The notes under the pieces were generated by a model. It ran no database searches and was not told the DNA's origin. It saw only the letters and a program-made list of their open reading frames with translations. A stretch of DNA of 64,000 nucleotides from JAWVFM01 sp963739355 (lineage in GTDB: Bacteria > Actinomycetota > Thermoleophilia > Solirubrobacterales > 70-9). This document shows positions 50,885 through 59,646 of this stretch, one piece after another. Positions within the stretch are counted from its first letter, which is position 1; each line of letters opens with the position of its first letter. The stretch is from the NCBI GenBank assembly GCA_963739355.1, contig CAVUAD010000002.1, positions 127,848 through 191,847 on the forward strand. The letters are read 5' to 3'. The translations under genes were made by a program, and so were the position numbers.

Positions 50885-53800
50885 ATGGGGATCGGGAGTC
50901 GCAGGAGCAGGGCAGCGTTCGTCGCTGCGCTCTTTGGAGTGGTCGTGGCGGCCGTTTTCGCCACGTCGTCCGCGAACGCCGCCTACCCGCTGACCCGCGC
51001 CGGCGGGAACCCGAAGGACTACACCGACCTCTACCTCGGCAACACGGTGCCGAACGACCTCGACGGCGACGGCAACACGTTCAAGTTCGCCGCCACGCCG
51101 GACACCTCCAACACCCTCGACAACCTGCGCTCCACGGAGCTCGGCGGCGTCCGCGGGGCGCACCTCGCCGACGCTGACGCGACGGCGAACACCGCGATGA
51201 AGCTCACCACGGGCCGCCCGGACGTGGAGATCGCGGTGCTCGACTCGGGCATCAAGTGGAACGACCCCAGCGCGATGTCGGACCTGCGCCTGAAGGTTCA
51301 CCTGAACCGGGGCGAGCTGCCGGTGCCCGAGCACTCGATCGCCACCGCGATCTCCGACCCGGGCGCGAACACCTGCTCCTCGTTCGCCAACGCCTACGAC
51401 GCAAACGACGACGGCGTCTTCAACATCGACGACTACGCGTGCGACCCGCGCGTCAAGGCGGTGCTGGACTCCGACGCGCGGCGCAACGGCCCGGCCGGCG
51501 TCCTGACTCCCGAGGACCTGATCATCGCCTTCTCGGACGGCAGCGACGCCGACGGCAACGGCTATGCGGACGACATCGCGGGCTGGGACTTCCTCGACGA
51601 CGACAACGACCCGTTCGACGACGTCCAGTACGGCCACGGGACCGGGGAGGCCAAGGACTCCTCCTCGGAGGGCGACAACGGCGGCCAGCTCGGCAGCTGC
51701 CCGAACTGCACGGTGATGCCCCTGCGCGTCGGGGAGAGCTTCATCGCCGACGTCAACCGCTTCGGCGCGGCGGTCCTCTACGCAACCGACAACGGCGTGT
51801 CGGTGGTGCAGGAGGCGCTCGGCGCGATCGACAACACCACCTTCGCGCGCTCGGCCGTGGACTACGCGTACCGGCACGGCGTGACCGTCATCGCGTCGGC
51901 TGCCGACGAGGCGGCCCAGCACAACAACTGGCCGTCGAGCCTGCCGCACGTGATCGTCGTCAACTCGATCACCACGGGGCTCCTGCCGGCGCCGGACCAG
52001 CAGTACACCGCGTTCAACGGCTGCACGAACTTCAACGCCAAGATCACGCTGGCGATCCCGTCGACCAGCTGCTCCTCGAACGCCACAGGGCTCGCCGCCG
52101 GCATGGCGGGGCTGGTGTACTCGGCCGCCCTCGACGCGAAGGCGAAGGGGGCGCTCGCCAACTACCCGGACACGTCGGAGTGCGAGCGCACGAACGGGCA
52201 GCCGTGCGTGATCACCCCGAACGAGGTGCGCCAGATCATGGCCACCGGCACGCTCGGCGGCACGCCGCAGGCGGACGACATCGACTTCGCGGGCACGCCC
52301 GCCGGCTCGGCCACCGAGCCGTCATGCTCGCCGGTCGCGGCACCGGGCTGCACGGACCCGAACGGCGCGCTGCAGGCCCAGGTCGACCTCAACCGCGAGG
52401 TCGTCCCGCCCGCGGTCTTCGAGTCCTACCCGGCGCGCAAGGGCCCGGATCAGTTCTACGGCTACGGGCGCGTCAACATGTACAGGGCGATCTCGGCGGT
52501 CCTCTCGAACCCGGTCAGCCCGGCCGCCTCGAAGATCCCGCCCGAGGCGGAGATCACGTCGCCGCAGTGGTACGAGCAGGTGGACTCCAACAAGTCCTCG
52601 CTTGCCGTCAACGGACAGGTCTTCGCCCGCGGCGCGAGCTACACGTGCGAGGTCCTCGCGGCGCCGGGCCAGTACCCGAACAACGCGCGCACCACCGACA
52701 CGCCGCCCGGCGACTTCGCGCCGGTTGGCAACGGCTGGTGCGACGGCTCGACGGCGCACACCGCCGACCACTCGGGGGCGCTCGGCACGATCAGCGTCTC
52801 GGCGCTGCGGGCGCGCTTCCCGGCCACGACGAGCTTCTCCGGCCCGGAGCCGCAGGCGTCGGCCACGGACGGCAACGGCCGCCCGAACCCCGCCCCGCAT
52901 TCGTTCACGATCGAGGTGATCGTCCACACGGGCAGCGGCGGGGCCGCGATGACCGGGCAGGATCGCCGCGCGGCCTACCTGCACCACGACGCGGACGCGC
53001 TCCCCGGATGGCCCCGGGGCATCCGGCGCGGCCAGGTCGTTTCCGGCTCGCCGACGTCCGACGGCGAGTCCTCCCCGGTGCTCGCCGACCTGAACGGCGA
53101 CAACCGCAACGAGCTCGTCGTCGCCGGCTCGGACGGCTTCGTCCACGCGCTGGAGACGGACGGCTCGGAGCTGCCCGGCTGGCCGGTCCGCACGGACATC
53201 CCCGGAATCATCGCCGGCCACACGGCTGCCCGCGCGTACAGCACGGGTGAGGTGTCGACCGACCAGGGCGGCGCGATCCTCGCCTCGCTCGCCGTGGGCG
53301 ACGCCAACGGTGACGGCGCGCCCGAGGTCTACGCCGCCGACCTCGAGGGCAAGGTCTACGGCTGGAACGCGAGCGGCAAACGGGTCTTCAGCACGCAGGC
53401 GAATCCGGCCTTCTCGGGCAAGCCGCTGGCCCCGTTCGTCAACTCCCGCCACGGCGAGACGAACCGCACCCAGCACGGCTTCATCGCCTCGCCGGTGCTC
53501 GCCGACCTGGACGGCGACGGCAAGGAGGAGATCGTCGCGGCGGGGATGGACCGGCACGTCTATGCGTGGCATGCCGACGGCAGCCCGGTCAACGGGTTCC
53601 CGGTCCTCGTCGTCGACCCCGCCAAGGTCCAGTCGGTGGACCCGCAGACCGACGAGGTCACCTTCAAGGCGGATTCGGGCTCCCTGATGCAGGGGGCGAT
53701 GGTCGACACCCCCGCCGTCGCCGACCTCGACGGGGACGGGCATCCCGACATCGTGGTCGGCACCAACGAGGAGTACGCGGCCACGGACGACGGCGGCTGG

Positions 53801-55405
53801 AACGTCGCGCCCGCGAACACGTCTTCGTTCAGCCTTCTGGACCAGATCCAGCAGGGCACGAGCGCGATCAAGTCCGCCTGCGGCAGCCCCTGCAACGACA
53901 TCCCGGACGTCCCGCTGAACCAGGCGAACTCGCGCCTCTACGCGATCCACTCCGACGGCGGCGCCCACCCCGGCGACTCCGACGCCTTCCTCGCGGGCTG
54001 GCCCGCCAAGATCGGGATCGTCGACGCCGAGCTTCTGCCCGACGTAGGCGAGGGGGTGACCGGTTCGCCCGTGATCGGGGACACCAGCTGCGACGGCGGG
54101 CAGGGCGGCCCGAAGATCGGGGCCATCGCCAACAACGGCGCGGGCTACGTCTTCGGCACGGACGGCGTCTCCTGCTACGGGCAGTCCGGCGGGCATGACA
54201 TCCCGCTCGCGACAGACTTCTCGGCGACCGCGACGCAGGTGGACCATCCCCTCGTGCCGGCGGTGGGGCACCCCGCGTTCGCCGACCTGACGGGAACCGG
54301 GCTCAGCATGATCGCGCCCGCCGCCGGCCTGATGCGCGCACTCGACGTCGCCCTGCCGGAGTACCAGCCCACCGGGCAGGACTTCGTCGCGGCCTGGAAC
54401 GTCGCCGGGGCCGGGCAGATCGAGGCCGGTTTCCCCCAGCCGGTCAACGACCTTCAGTTCCTCACCGGCCCCTCGGTCTCCGACATCGATCCGACGAGCC
54501 CCGGCCAGGAGATCGTCGAGGGGACGGCGAGCATGGACTTCAACGCGTTCACCGCGCTCGGCACCGAGGTCCCGGGGTGGCCGAAGCTCAGCTCCGACTG
54601 GACCATCGCGAACCCCACGATCGGCAGCTTCGGCACCCTCGACACGGGCGCGGGCGCTAAGAAGGACGTGATCGGCCTCACCCGCTCCGGCTACATCAAC
54701 GCGTTCTCCACCGACGCCTCGCCCTGCTCGCCCTCGGCGTGGCCGCGCTTCCACCACGACGACGCCAACTCGGGAGACGTCGAGCGCGACGCGACCCTGC
54801 CCGGCACGCCCTACTCGGCGTCGGTCTCAGGCGGCAAGGTCTCCTTCCGCGCGCCGGGCGACGACCTGATGTGCGGGAACGCGGACCACTTCCAGGCGGT
54901 CACCTCGGACTCGCCCATCAACGCGAGCAACTTCGCCGACGCCAAGCCCATCGGCGGCCTGCCGGCCCCGGCGGCGCCGTCCTCGAAGCAGACCTACGCG
55001 CCCCCGGCGAGCGCCAAGCGCTACGTCGCGATTCGCGCCGTGGACGACCAGGGCAACGTCGGCAGGCCGGTCTCGGTCGACTACAAGGGCCCGCCGCCGG
55101 TGACCAAGCCGTGCTCCAACGTGATCATCGGGACCCCCAAGGGCGAGGTGCTCCGCGGGACGAACGGCTCGGACCGGATTCGCGCCAAGGCGGGCGACGA
55201 CACGGTGATCGGCCGCGCCGGCGCCGACTGCCTCGGCGGCGGCTTCGGGCGCGACAGGATCCTGGGCGGCCCCGGCGACGACACCATCCACGCGCTCGGG
55301 CGTGGTCACGACACGGTGCGGTGCGGGCCTGGCAAGGACACCGTGACCGCGGGCCGCCGCGACAGGGTCGCGGCCAACTGCGAGCGTGTCAGGCACCACG
55401 GCTAG
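50885..55405 (+). CDS. Giant secreted subtilase-like protein with FG-GAP repeats and RTX-like tail; catalytic Ser replaced
   Basis: A 1506-residue protein with signal peptide (FVAALFGVVVAAVFATSSANA). The S8-type domain (about 100-480) keeps Asp (VLDSG, about 119) and His (GHGT, about 251). However, the GTSxAAP serine position reads ATGLAAG (about 401) and the oxyanion Asn region reads ASAAD, so it is probably inactive as a protease. FG-GAP/VCBS-like blades (LADLDGDGKEEIVAAG, LADLNGDNRNELVVAG, VADLDGDGHPDIVVG) span about 720-1300. The C-terminus has RTX-like GGxGxD-type calcium repeats (GGPGDDTIHALG). Likely a cell-surface binding protein. Confidence 0.85.
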   Translation: MGIGSRRSRAAFVAALFGVVVAAVFATSSANAAYPLTRAGGNPKDYTDLYLGNTVPNDLDGDGNTFKFAATPDTSNTLDNLRSTELGGVRGAHLADADATANTAMKLTTGRPDVEIAVLDSGIKWNDPSAMSDLRLKVHLNRGELPVPEHSIATAISDPGANTCSSFANAYDANDDGVFNIDDYACDPRVKAVLDSDARRNGPAGVLTPEDLIIAFSDGSDADGNGYADDIAGWDFLDDDNDPFDDVQYGHGTGEAKDSSSEGDNGGQLGSCPNCTVMPLRVGESFIADVNRFGAAVLYATDNGVSVVQEALGAIDNTTFARSAVDYAYRHGVTVIASAADEAAQHNNWPSSLPHVIVVNSITTGLLPAPDQQYTAFNGCTNFNAKITLAIPSTSCSSNATGLAAGMAGLVYSAALDAKAKGALANYPDTSECERTNGQPCVITPNEVRQIMATGTLGGTPQADDIDFAGTPAGSATEPSCSPVAAPGCTDPNGALQAQVDLNREVVPPAVFESYPARKGPDQFYGYGRVNMYRAISAVLSNPVSPAASKIPPEAEITSPQWYEQVDSNKSSLAVNGQVFARGASYTCEVLAAPGQYPNNARTTDTPPGDFAPVGNGWCDGSTAHTADHSGALGTISVSALRARFPATTSFSGPEPQASATDGNGRPNPAPHSFTIEVIVHTGSGGAAMTGQDRRAAYLHHDADALPGWPRGIRRGQVVSGSPTSDGESSPVLADLNGDNRNELVVAGSDGFVHALETDGSELPGWPVRTDIPGIIAGHTAARAYSTGEVSTDQGGAILASLAVGDANGDGAPEVYAADLEGKVYGWNASGKRVFSTQANPAFSGKPLAPFVNSRHGETNRTQHGFIASPVLADLDGDGKEEIVAAGMDRHVYAWHADGSPVNGFPVLVVDPAKVQSVDPQTDEVTFKADSGSLMQGAMVDTPAVADLDGDGHPDIVVGTNEEYAATDDGGWNVAPANTSSFSLLDQIQQGTSAIKSACGSPCNDIPDVPLNQANSRLYAIHSDGGAHPGDSDAFLAGWPAKIGIVDAELLPDVGEGVTGSPVIGDTSCDGGQGGPKIGAIANNGAGYVFGTDGVSCYGQSGGHDIPLATDFSATATQVDHPLVPAVGHPAFADLTGTGLSMIAPAAGLMRALDVALPEYQPTGQDFVAAWNVAGAGQIEAGFPQPVNDLQFLTGPSVSDIDPTSPGQEIVEGTASMDFNAFTALGTEVPGWPKLSSDWTIANPTIGSFGTLDTGAGAKKDVIGLTRSGYINAFSTDASPCSPSAWPRFHHDDANSGDVERDATLPGTPYSASVSGGKVSFRAPGDDLMCGNADHFQAVTSDSPINASNFADAKPIGGLPAPAAPSSKQTYAPPASAKRYVAIRAVDDQGNVGRPVSVDYKGPPPVTKPCSNVIIGTPKGEVLRGTNGSDRIRAKAGDDTVIGRAGADCLGGGFGRDRILGGPGDDTIHALGRGHDTVRCGPGKDTVTAGRRDRVAANCERVRHHG

Positions 55406-55962
55406 TCCAGACGCTGGGGCCCGAGCGGCTCGGCCGGCTCCTCGTCGCCCTCGCCGAGGTCCAGCTGCCACCAGCCGACGTCGTGCCAGGTGCCGAGCTT
55501 CCAGCCGATCCGGCGATAGATACCAACGGGCTCGAAGCCGAGCGACTCGTGCAGGCGGACGCTGGCGTCGTTGGGGAACGCGATCCCGGCGACGACCATG
55601 CGGATCCCCTGCCGGCGCAGGAGCCCGAAGAGCGCCTCGTAGAGCCCTCGGCCCACGCCCTCTCCGCGGTGTGCCTCGTCGGTGTAGATGGACACGTCTG
55701 CCGACCAGCGGTAGGCCGGGCGCTCGCGATGCGGCTCGGCGTAGGCGAAGCCGACCACGCGGCCATCGCGCTCGTCGACCAGGAAGCCGTGGCTGGCCGC
55801 GTGCTCGCGGATGCGCAGGCCCATCTCCGGCGCCTCGGGCGGCACCTCCTCGAACGTCGTCCCGCCAGCGAAGAACGACTGCGCGTAGATCGCCGCGCAC
55901 GCCGAGGCGTCGCGCTCCGGGTCGGCGTGGCGGATGGAAGACCTTGCGGATGCCTCCGGCAT
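55402..55962 (-). CDS. GNAT acetyltransferase (phosphinothricin acetyltransferase-like)
   Basis: A 186-residue N-acetyltransferase. Motif A VSIYTDEAHRGEGVGRGLYEALF binds acetyl-CoA. GIAFPNDASVRLHESLGFEPVGIYRRIGWK and WHDVGWWQLDL match the PAT/Bar/MnaT group that acetylates amino-acid analogues such as methionine sulfone. No resistance cluster is nearby, so a general detoxifying role is likely. The stop overlaps the S8-like gene by CTAG. Confidence 0.88.
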   Translation of the reverse strand: MPEASARSSIRHADPERDASACAAIYAQSFFAGGTTFEEVPPEAPEMGLRIREHAASHGFLVDERDGRVVGFAYAEPHRERPAYRWSADVSIYTDEAHRGEGVGRGLYEALFGLLRRQGIRMVVAGIAFPNDASVRLHESLGFEPVGIYRRIGWKLGTWHDVGWWQLDLGEGDEEPAEPLGPQRLD

Positions 55963-56007
55963 CCTTACATGCTGCTTTCGGACCTAAAGGTCCTCACGTC
56001 GGGACTG

Positions 56008-57000
56008 CTATTCGCCGGTCAACCAGCGCTTCGGGTTCTCCACCAGGATCGTCTCGCGCTGCTCGTCGGTCATCCCGCCCTCGGCCAGCGCGGGGAAGAC
56101 CTTCTCGAAGACCATGGTCATGCTCCAGTCGTCGATCAGCCCGGGCTGAGCGTTCATCTGCTCGACAACCTCCGGCGGGTACCAGTCGATCGTGGCGCAG
56201 AAGTCCTGGGAGATGAAGACGCGCTCGGTGTGGCCGCGCTCGAGCAGCGCGAGCGTGGTCGCATTGCGCTTCTCCGTCGGCAGGAAGATGTCGAGCCCGT
56301 AGCGGTCGAGGCCGACGTAGACGCCCTTCTCCAGCAGGCCCTCGATGTAGCCCAGGTCGTCGGTGTCGCCGGTGTGAGCGATCTGGATCTTCTCCGGCGC
56401 CACGCCCTCCTCGAGGAAGATCTCGACCTGGCGGGGGCCCGTGTTGGAGGCGGGGCGGGAGTGGGCCATGATCGGCGCGCCGGTCTGGAGGCTCGCCCTG
56501 GCCGCCGCGCGGTGCACCTTCTCGATGTTCTCGTTGACGCCCGGCTCATCGGCCGCGCACTTGATGAACGCGGCCTTGATGTCCGTTCCCTGGATCCCGT
56601 CGGTGATGTCGTGGACGAAGAACGCCGCCATCGCGTCGGCGTCGCGGAGCTGGAAGAAGTGGGGGAGGTAGTCGTACGTGTAGATGCCCGTGCACGGCAC
56701 CACCTGCAGGCCCGTCTCGTCGGCCACCCGCTTCATGAAGCCGACGTCGCGACCGAGGAGCATCGCCGTCGCGTCGCAGATCGTCTTCACGCCGTGCTCC
56801 ATCACCGAGCGCGCGCACTTGAGGGCCTCCTCGTACTCGCCGCCCGGCTGGACCTCGTGGGGCGCGGCCTCGCGCGCGGTGGAGGCATGCGGCCACTGGA
56901 AGTGGACGGCCTCGTCGCTGGCCACGAGATGCTCGTGGATCAGCGTCGTTCCGAGCTCGGAGGCCTCGAGCGGCCCGTTGACGGTCTCGACGGTCGCCAT
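56008..57000 (-). CDS. Phosphotriesterase-family metal-dependent hydrolase
   Basis: A 330-residue amidohydrolase-fold enzyme. Metal ligands are the LIHEHLV histidines, carbamylated-Lys candidate in AAFIKCA (about 146), His in IMAHSRP, His in IAHTGDTDD and Asp in ISQDFCATI. The specificity looks closer to lactonase/PTE homologue (PHP) than organophosphate enzymes. It stands alone; a perfect 12-bp palindrome lies 25 bp upstream of its start. Confidence 0.88.
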   Translation of the reverse strand: MATVETVNGPLEASELGTTLIHEHLVASDEAVHFQWPHASTAREAAPHEVQPGGEYEEALKCARSVMEHGVKTICDATAMLLGRDVGFMKRVADETGLQVVPCTGIYTYDYLPHFFQLRDADAMAAFFVHDITDGIQGTDIKAAFIKCAADEPGVNENIEKVHRAAARASLQTGAPIMAHSRPASNTGPRQVEIFLEEGVAPEKIQIAHTGDTDDLGYIEGLLEKGVYVGLDRYGLDIFLPTEKRNATTLALLERGHTERVFISQDFCATIDWYPPEVVEQMNAQPGLIDDWSMTMVFEKVFPALAEGGMTDEQRETILVENPKRWLTGE

Positions 57001-57024
57001 CGCTGGCCTACTCTTTCACGAATG

Positions 57025-57036
57025 CCAACCGGTTGG
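57025..57036. promoter_or_regulatory. Palindromic operator-like site CCAACCGGTTGG
   Basis: A perfect 12-bp palindrome 25 bp upstream of the phosphotriesterase-like ATG, also upstream of the divergent Usp unit. Size and symmetry suit a TetR- or LacI-type repressor site. No regulator gene is adjacent. Confidence 0.45.
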
Positions 57037-57045
57037 AAGGTATCC

Positions 57046-57108
57046 ATGACGATCCTCGTCGCCTGCCTTGTGGCGTCGATGGTGATCGCGATCGTGAAGC
57101 TCAGCTGA
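57046..57108 (+). CDS. Possible 20-residue membrane peptide
   Basis: ATG 57046 has GGAAGG 5 bp upstream. The peptide MTILVACLVASMVIAIVKLS is almost entirely one hydrophobic helix. ATG 57022 would extend it to 28 residues. It could be a genuine small membrane protein or chance; there is no family evidence. Confidence 0.3.
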   Translation: MTILVACLVASMVIAIVKLS

Positions 57109-57180
57109 GCGTCGCCCGCGGAGGGGCCGCGGGTTAGACTGCGCCCGTCCTTTGGGCAACCAATTCGAGGAGTGGGGACG

Positions 57181-57624
57181 TTGCTGGAGCGAATCGTTGT
57201 TGGAACCGATGGGTCGGAGACCGCCGCCGGGGCGGTGGCGCAGGCGATCGATCTCGCGAAGGCGATGGGCTCCAAGCTCTACGTCGTGAGCGCCTTCGTC
57301 CCCTCGGAGCCCGTGGCCGACCGCGGGGAGGCCGTCGAGATCCCGGCGGACGTCCAGCACACGACCGGCCCGCGGCAGGGCGTCAACCAGGTGCTCGACG
57401 CGGCCGCGGGCGACGCGGAGAAGGCCGGAGTGGAGGTCGAGATCCTGCCTCGCGAGGGGGATCCAGCCGACGCCCTGCTCGACGTTGCCGAGGACGTCAA
57501 CGCGGACCTCATCGTGGTGGGCAACAAGGGCATGACCGGCGCGAAGCGGTTCCTGCTCGGCAGCGTGCCGAACAAGGTCTCCCACCACGCGCCGTGCGGC
57601 GTCTACATCGCCCGCACGACCTAG
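57181..57624 (+). CDS. Universal stress protein (UspA)
   Basis: A 147-residue UspA protein. TTG 57181 is preferred to GTG 57172 because GAGGAG lies about 9 bp upstream of it. The fold begins RIVVGTDGSETAAGAV; the ATP-binding loop GNKGMTGAKRFLLGSV fits the G-2x-G-9x-GS pattern, so it is of the nucleotide-binding class. General stress survival role. A long palindrome follows its stop by 3 bp. Confidence 0.92.
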   Translation: MLERIVVGTDGSETAAGAVAQAIDLAKAMGSKLYVVSAFVPSEPVADRGEAVEIPADVQHTTGPRQGVNQVLDAAAGDAEKAGVEVEILPREGDPADALLDVAEDVNADLIVVGNKGMTGAKRFLLGSVPNKVSHHAPCGVYIARTT

Positions 57625-57627
57625 GCC

Positions 57628-57662
57628 GAAACCTAAAGGGTGTCAGACACCCTTTAGGTTTC
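57628..57662. repeat. Perfect 35-bp REP-like palindrome between convergent genes
   Basis: 17-bp arms GAAACCTAAAGGGTGTC (57628-57644) and GACACCCTTTAGGTTTC (57646-57662) around a single A. It includes the first two bases of the convergent subtilase's stop triplet and probably acts as a bidirectional terminator. Related copies at 30107-30127 and 59561-59614 make it a dispersed element. Confidence 0.75.
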
Positions 57663-58941
57663 AGCAGGGGCCGCTCGAGGTTGCGCGGGCGAGGTCGAGG
57701 ATCTTCGGTCCGTTGCCGGTGGCGCTCGGGCGTTCGCACGACTTGAGTCGCTTCCTCACGTCGCCCGGCGACGGGTGGTCCCCAATCGTGCCGCTCGCGA
57801 TGACGAGCGCCGCCGCGGCCGACGTCTCCGCGGCCGCCTGCGAGGTTCCGCTGAGGCCGACGAAGCCGAACTTCGTGTACCTGCCGCGCGCCGCCGCCGA
57901 GGGCACCATCGAGTACTGGTAGATCGGCGCGCCCGCTTCCCCGTTGCTGCAGTGGCCGCCGCCCGGTGCGGTGATCGTCGCGCCGGTGTTGGAGGTCGAG
58001 GCCAGGCAGTCGCCTTCGGTTGACGCCGACACGGAGATCGTCTTGCGGTCCGCTGCCGGCATGTCCGGCGTCGCGCCGCTGTGGTTGCCGGCGGCCGCCA
58101 CCACGGTCACGTTGCGCTTCACGGCCGCCCGGATCGCGCCGCAGACCGTCGGGACCTGCGGACACTTCTTGATCGCGGGCCCGAAGTCGAGGCTGAGGTT
58201 GATCACATCGGCGCCGTGCTTCGCCGCCCACCTGATGCCCGCAGCGATGTCCGAGGCGCGGCCCGCGTTGTCCTTGTCGAGGACGCGTACCGGCATGATC
58301 TTCACGCCGTAGGCGATCCCGACCTCGCCGAGCTTGTTGTCGGTCTGCTCGGCGATGGTCGAAGCCACGTGCGTCCCGTGCCCGTTCTCGTCGAGCGGCA
58401 CGGGGTCGCCGCCGACGAAGTCCTTCCCGCGGACGAACGTCCGCTTGGCCAGGTCCGGGCTGCGCGCGAAGTGGGCCCCCTTGTTGCGGTAGGCGACGCC
58501 GCTGTCGAGCACCGCCACCGTCACGCCGGCGCCGGGCGTGACGCCGAGGTTGCCGAAGTTGGCCCATGCGCCGAGGGCGTTGATGCCGGCGGTCGCGCTG
58601 ACCAGGTTCCACTGGTCGAAGGCCCAGCCGCCGGGAACCCTTCTCATCCCCCGGTCGTTCGGGTACGCCGAGCCGGTGGCCACGTAGTCAGGCCTCGCGC
58701 CCACGACGGACGGGTCGGCGTTCAGCCGCCGAACCGCCTGCGGGATGGTTTCGCCGCCGGCCACGTCGACGCGCGAGATCCCGGGATCGCCGGCGTAGCG
58801 GACCAGCACCTCGTTCGCGGCGTACGGCGCCGACGCCGGCCCGGTGACCTCCACGTCGTCGCCGAGCGCGGGCGCGGCAAAGGCCGCCGCCGCGCACGCG
58901 GCGGCGATCAACGCCCCTGTGATGGTCCCTGGCAAGCGCAT
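57661..58941 (-). CDS. Secreted S8 subtilisin-like serine protease
   Basis: A 426-residue protease from ATG 58941 with AGAGGG just upstream. Signal peptide (GALIAAACAAAAFAAPALG), a propeptide-like region with VRRLNADPSVVGARPDYV, then the S8 domain follow. It has intact catalytic Asp (AVLDSGV, about 146), His (NGHGTHVAS, about 189), oxyanion Asn (AAAGNHSG) and Ser (SGTSQAAA, about 365). Cysteine pairs (KKCPQVPTVCG) suggest disulfides. An extracellular protease; contrast with the inactive-looking homologue at 50885. Confidence 0.92.
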   Translation of the reverse strand: MRLPGTITGALIAAACAAAAFAAPALGDDVEVTGPASAPYAANEVLVRYAGDPGISRVDVAGGETIPQAVRRLNADPSVVGARPDYVATGSAYPNDRGMRRVPGGWAFDQWNLVSATAGINALGAWANFGNLGVTPGAGVTVAVLDSGVAYRNKGAHFARSPDLAKRTFVRGKDFVGGDPVPLDENGHGTHVASTIAEQTDNKLGEVGIAYGVKIMPVRVLDKDNAGRASDIAAGIRWAAKHGADVINLSLDFGPAIKKCPQVPTVCGAIRAAVKRNVTVVAAAGNHSGATPDMPAADRKTISVSASTEGDCLASTSNTGATITAPGGGHCSNGEAGAPIYQYSMVPSAAARGRYTKFGFVGLSGTSQAAAETSAAAALVIASGTIGDHPSPGDVRKRLKSCERPSATGNGPKILDLARATSSGPC

Positions 58942-58995
58942 CCTGCTGCCCTCTCTAACACGGATGCAAGCACGAAGTTCCCCATACTGGGCGGG

Positions 58996-59457
58996 ATGTC
59001 CGACGAGGAGCTGATGCGCGCCGCACTCGATGCCGCCCGGCGCGCGGCCGACCACGGCGACGTCCCGATCGGCGCCGTTCTGGCGCGCGACGGGGAGGCG
59101 CTCGCCGTGGCCGCCAACGAGCGCGAGCTGCGCAAGGATCCGACGGCGCACGCCGAGGTCCTCGCGCTTCGGGCCGGCGCCGAGGCGCTCGGCGGCTGGC
59201 GCCTGCCCGGCTGCACCCTCTTCGTCACCCTCGAGCCCTGCGCCATGTGCGCGGGGGCCATCATCCTGGCCCGCGTCCCGCGCGTGGCCTACGGAGCCAC
59301 GGACCCCAAGGCCGGGGCCGCGGGCAGCGTCCTCGACGTGCTCGGCGAGCCCCGCCTCAACCACCGTCCCGAGGTCGAGGGGGGGTTGCTCGAGGACGAG
59401 TGCGCGGCGCTGCTCCGCGACTTCTTCGCGGCGCGCCGGGCAGCGGCAGCGCCGTGA
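58996..59457 (+). CDS. tadA: tRNA adenosine(34) deaminase TadA
   Basis: A 153-residue cytidine-deaminase-fold enzyme from ATG 58996. Zinc motif HAEVLAL (about 52) with the catalytic Glu and PCAMCAG (about 80-86) are intact, as are DVPIGAVLAR and the C-terminal GLLEDECAALLRDFF. It converts A34 to inosine in tRNA-Arg(ACG). The stop overlaps the start of a 35-codon ORF (GTGA). Confidence 0.92.
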   Translation: MSDEELMRAALDAARRAADHGDVPIGAVLARDGEALAVAANERELRKDPTAHAEVLALRAGAEALGGWRLPGCTLFVTLEPCAMCAGAIILARVPRVAYGATDPKAGAAGSVLDVLGEPRLNHRPEVEGGLLEDECAALLRDFFAARRAAAAP

Positions 59458-59561
59458 GCCTCGAGTTCGACATCGACCTCCTGGCCCCGCTGCTTCGCAT
59501 CTTCCTGCGCCGCGAGCTCCACAACCAGTACGACCGCCTGAAGCAGATCCTGGAGGCGTAG
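59454..59561 (+). CDS. 35-residue protein coupled to tadA
   Basis: GTG 59454 overlaps the tadA stop as GTGA. The peptide has an amphipathic hydrophobic start (LEFDIDLLAPLLRIFL) and a charged helical tail (RRELHNQYDRLKQILEA). No family recognised. The exact 4-bp coupling, matching the operon style elsewhere in the window, supports it being real. Confidence 0.5.
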   Translation: MSLEFDIDLLAPLLRIFLRRELHNQYDRLKQILEA

Positions 59562-59614
59562 CGCAAACCCTCAACCCTCCTAAAGGGGTCAGACCCCCTT
59601 GAGGGTTTGTTGCG
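59561..59614. repeat. REP-like palindrome, variant copy
   Basis: Outer arms CAAACCCTCAA (59564-59574) and TTGAGGGTTTG (59599-59609) enclose a core GGGGTC-A-GACCCC (59585-59597) with an extra CCCTCCTAAA on the left side. The CTAAAGGG...TCAGA core layout links it to 57628-57662. It follows the tadA unit and may terminate it. Confidence 0.65.
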
Positions 59615-59646
59615 AAGGGCGCGCGCGGATGCGCGAGATCGTGCCG

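Noticed and set aside
48644..51949. Very long antisense open frame (about 1100 codons) across the ceramidase-like and S8-like genes
   Set aside because: It is Arg/Ala/Gly-rich with no domain and mirrors codon bias of the real genes; an artefact of GC-rich coding DNA.
52322..54757. 811-codon antisense frame under the S8/FG-GAP gene
   Set aside because: Composition is a shadow of the plus-strand repeats and no recognisable motif occurs.
55980..55993. GGACC-TAAA-GGTCC as another REP copy
   Set aside because: Only 5-bp arms and none of the TCAGA core; too short to separate from chance.
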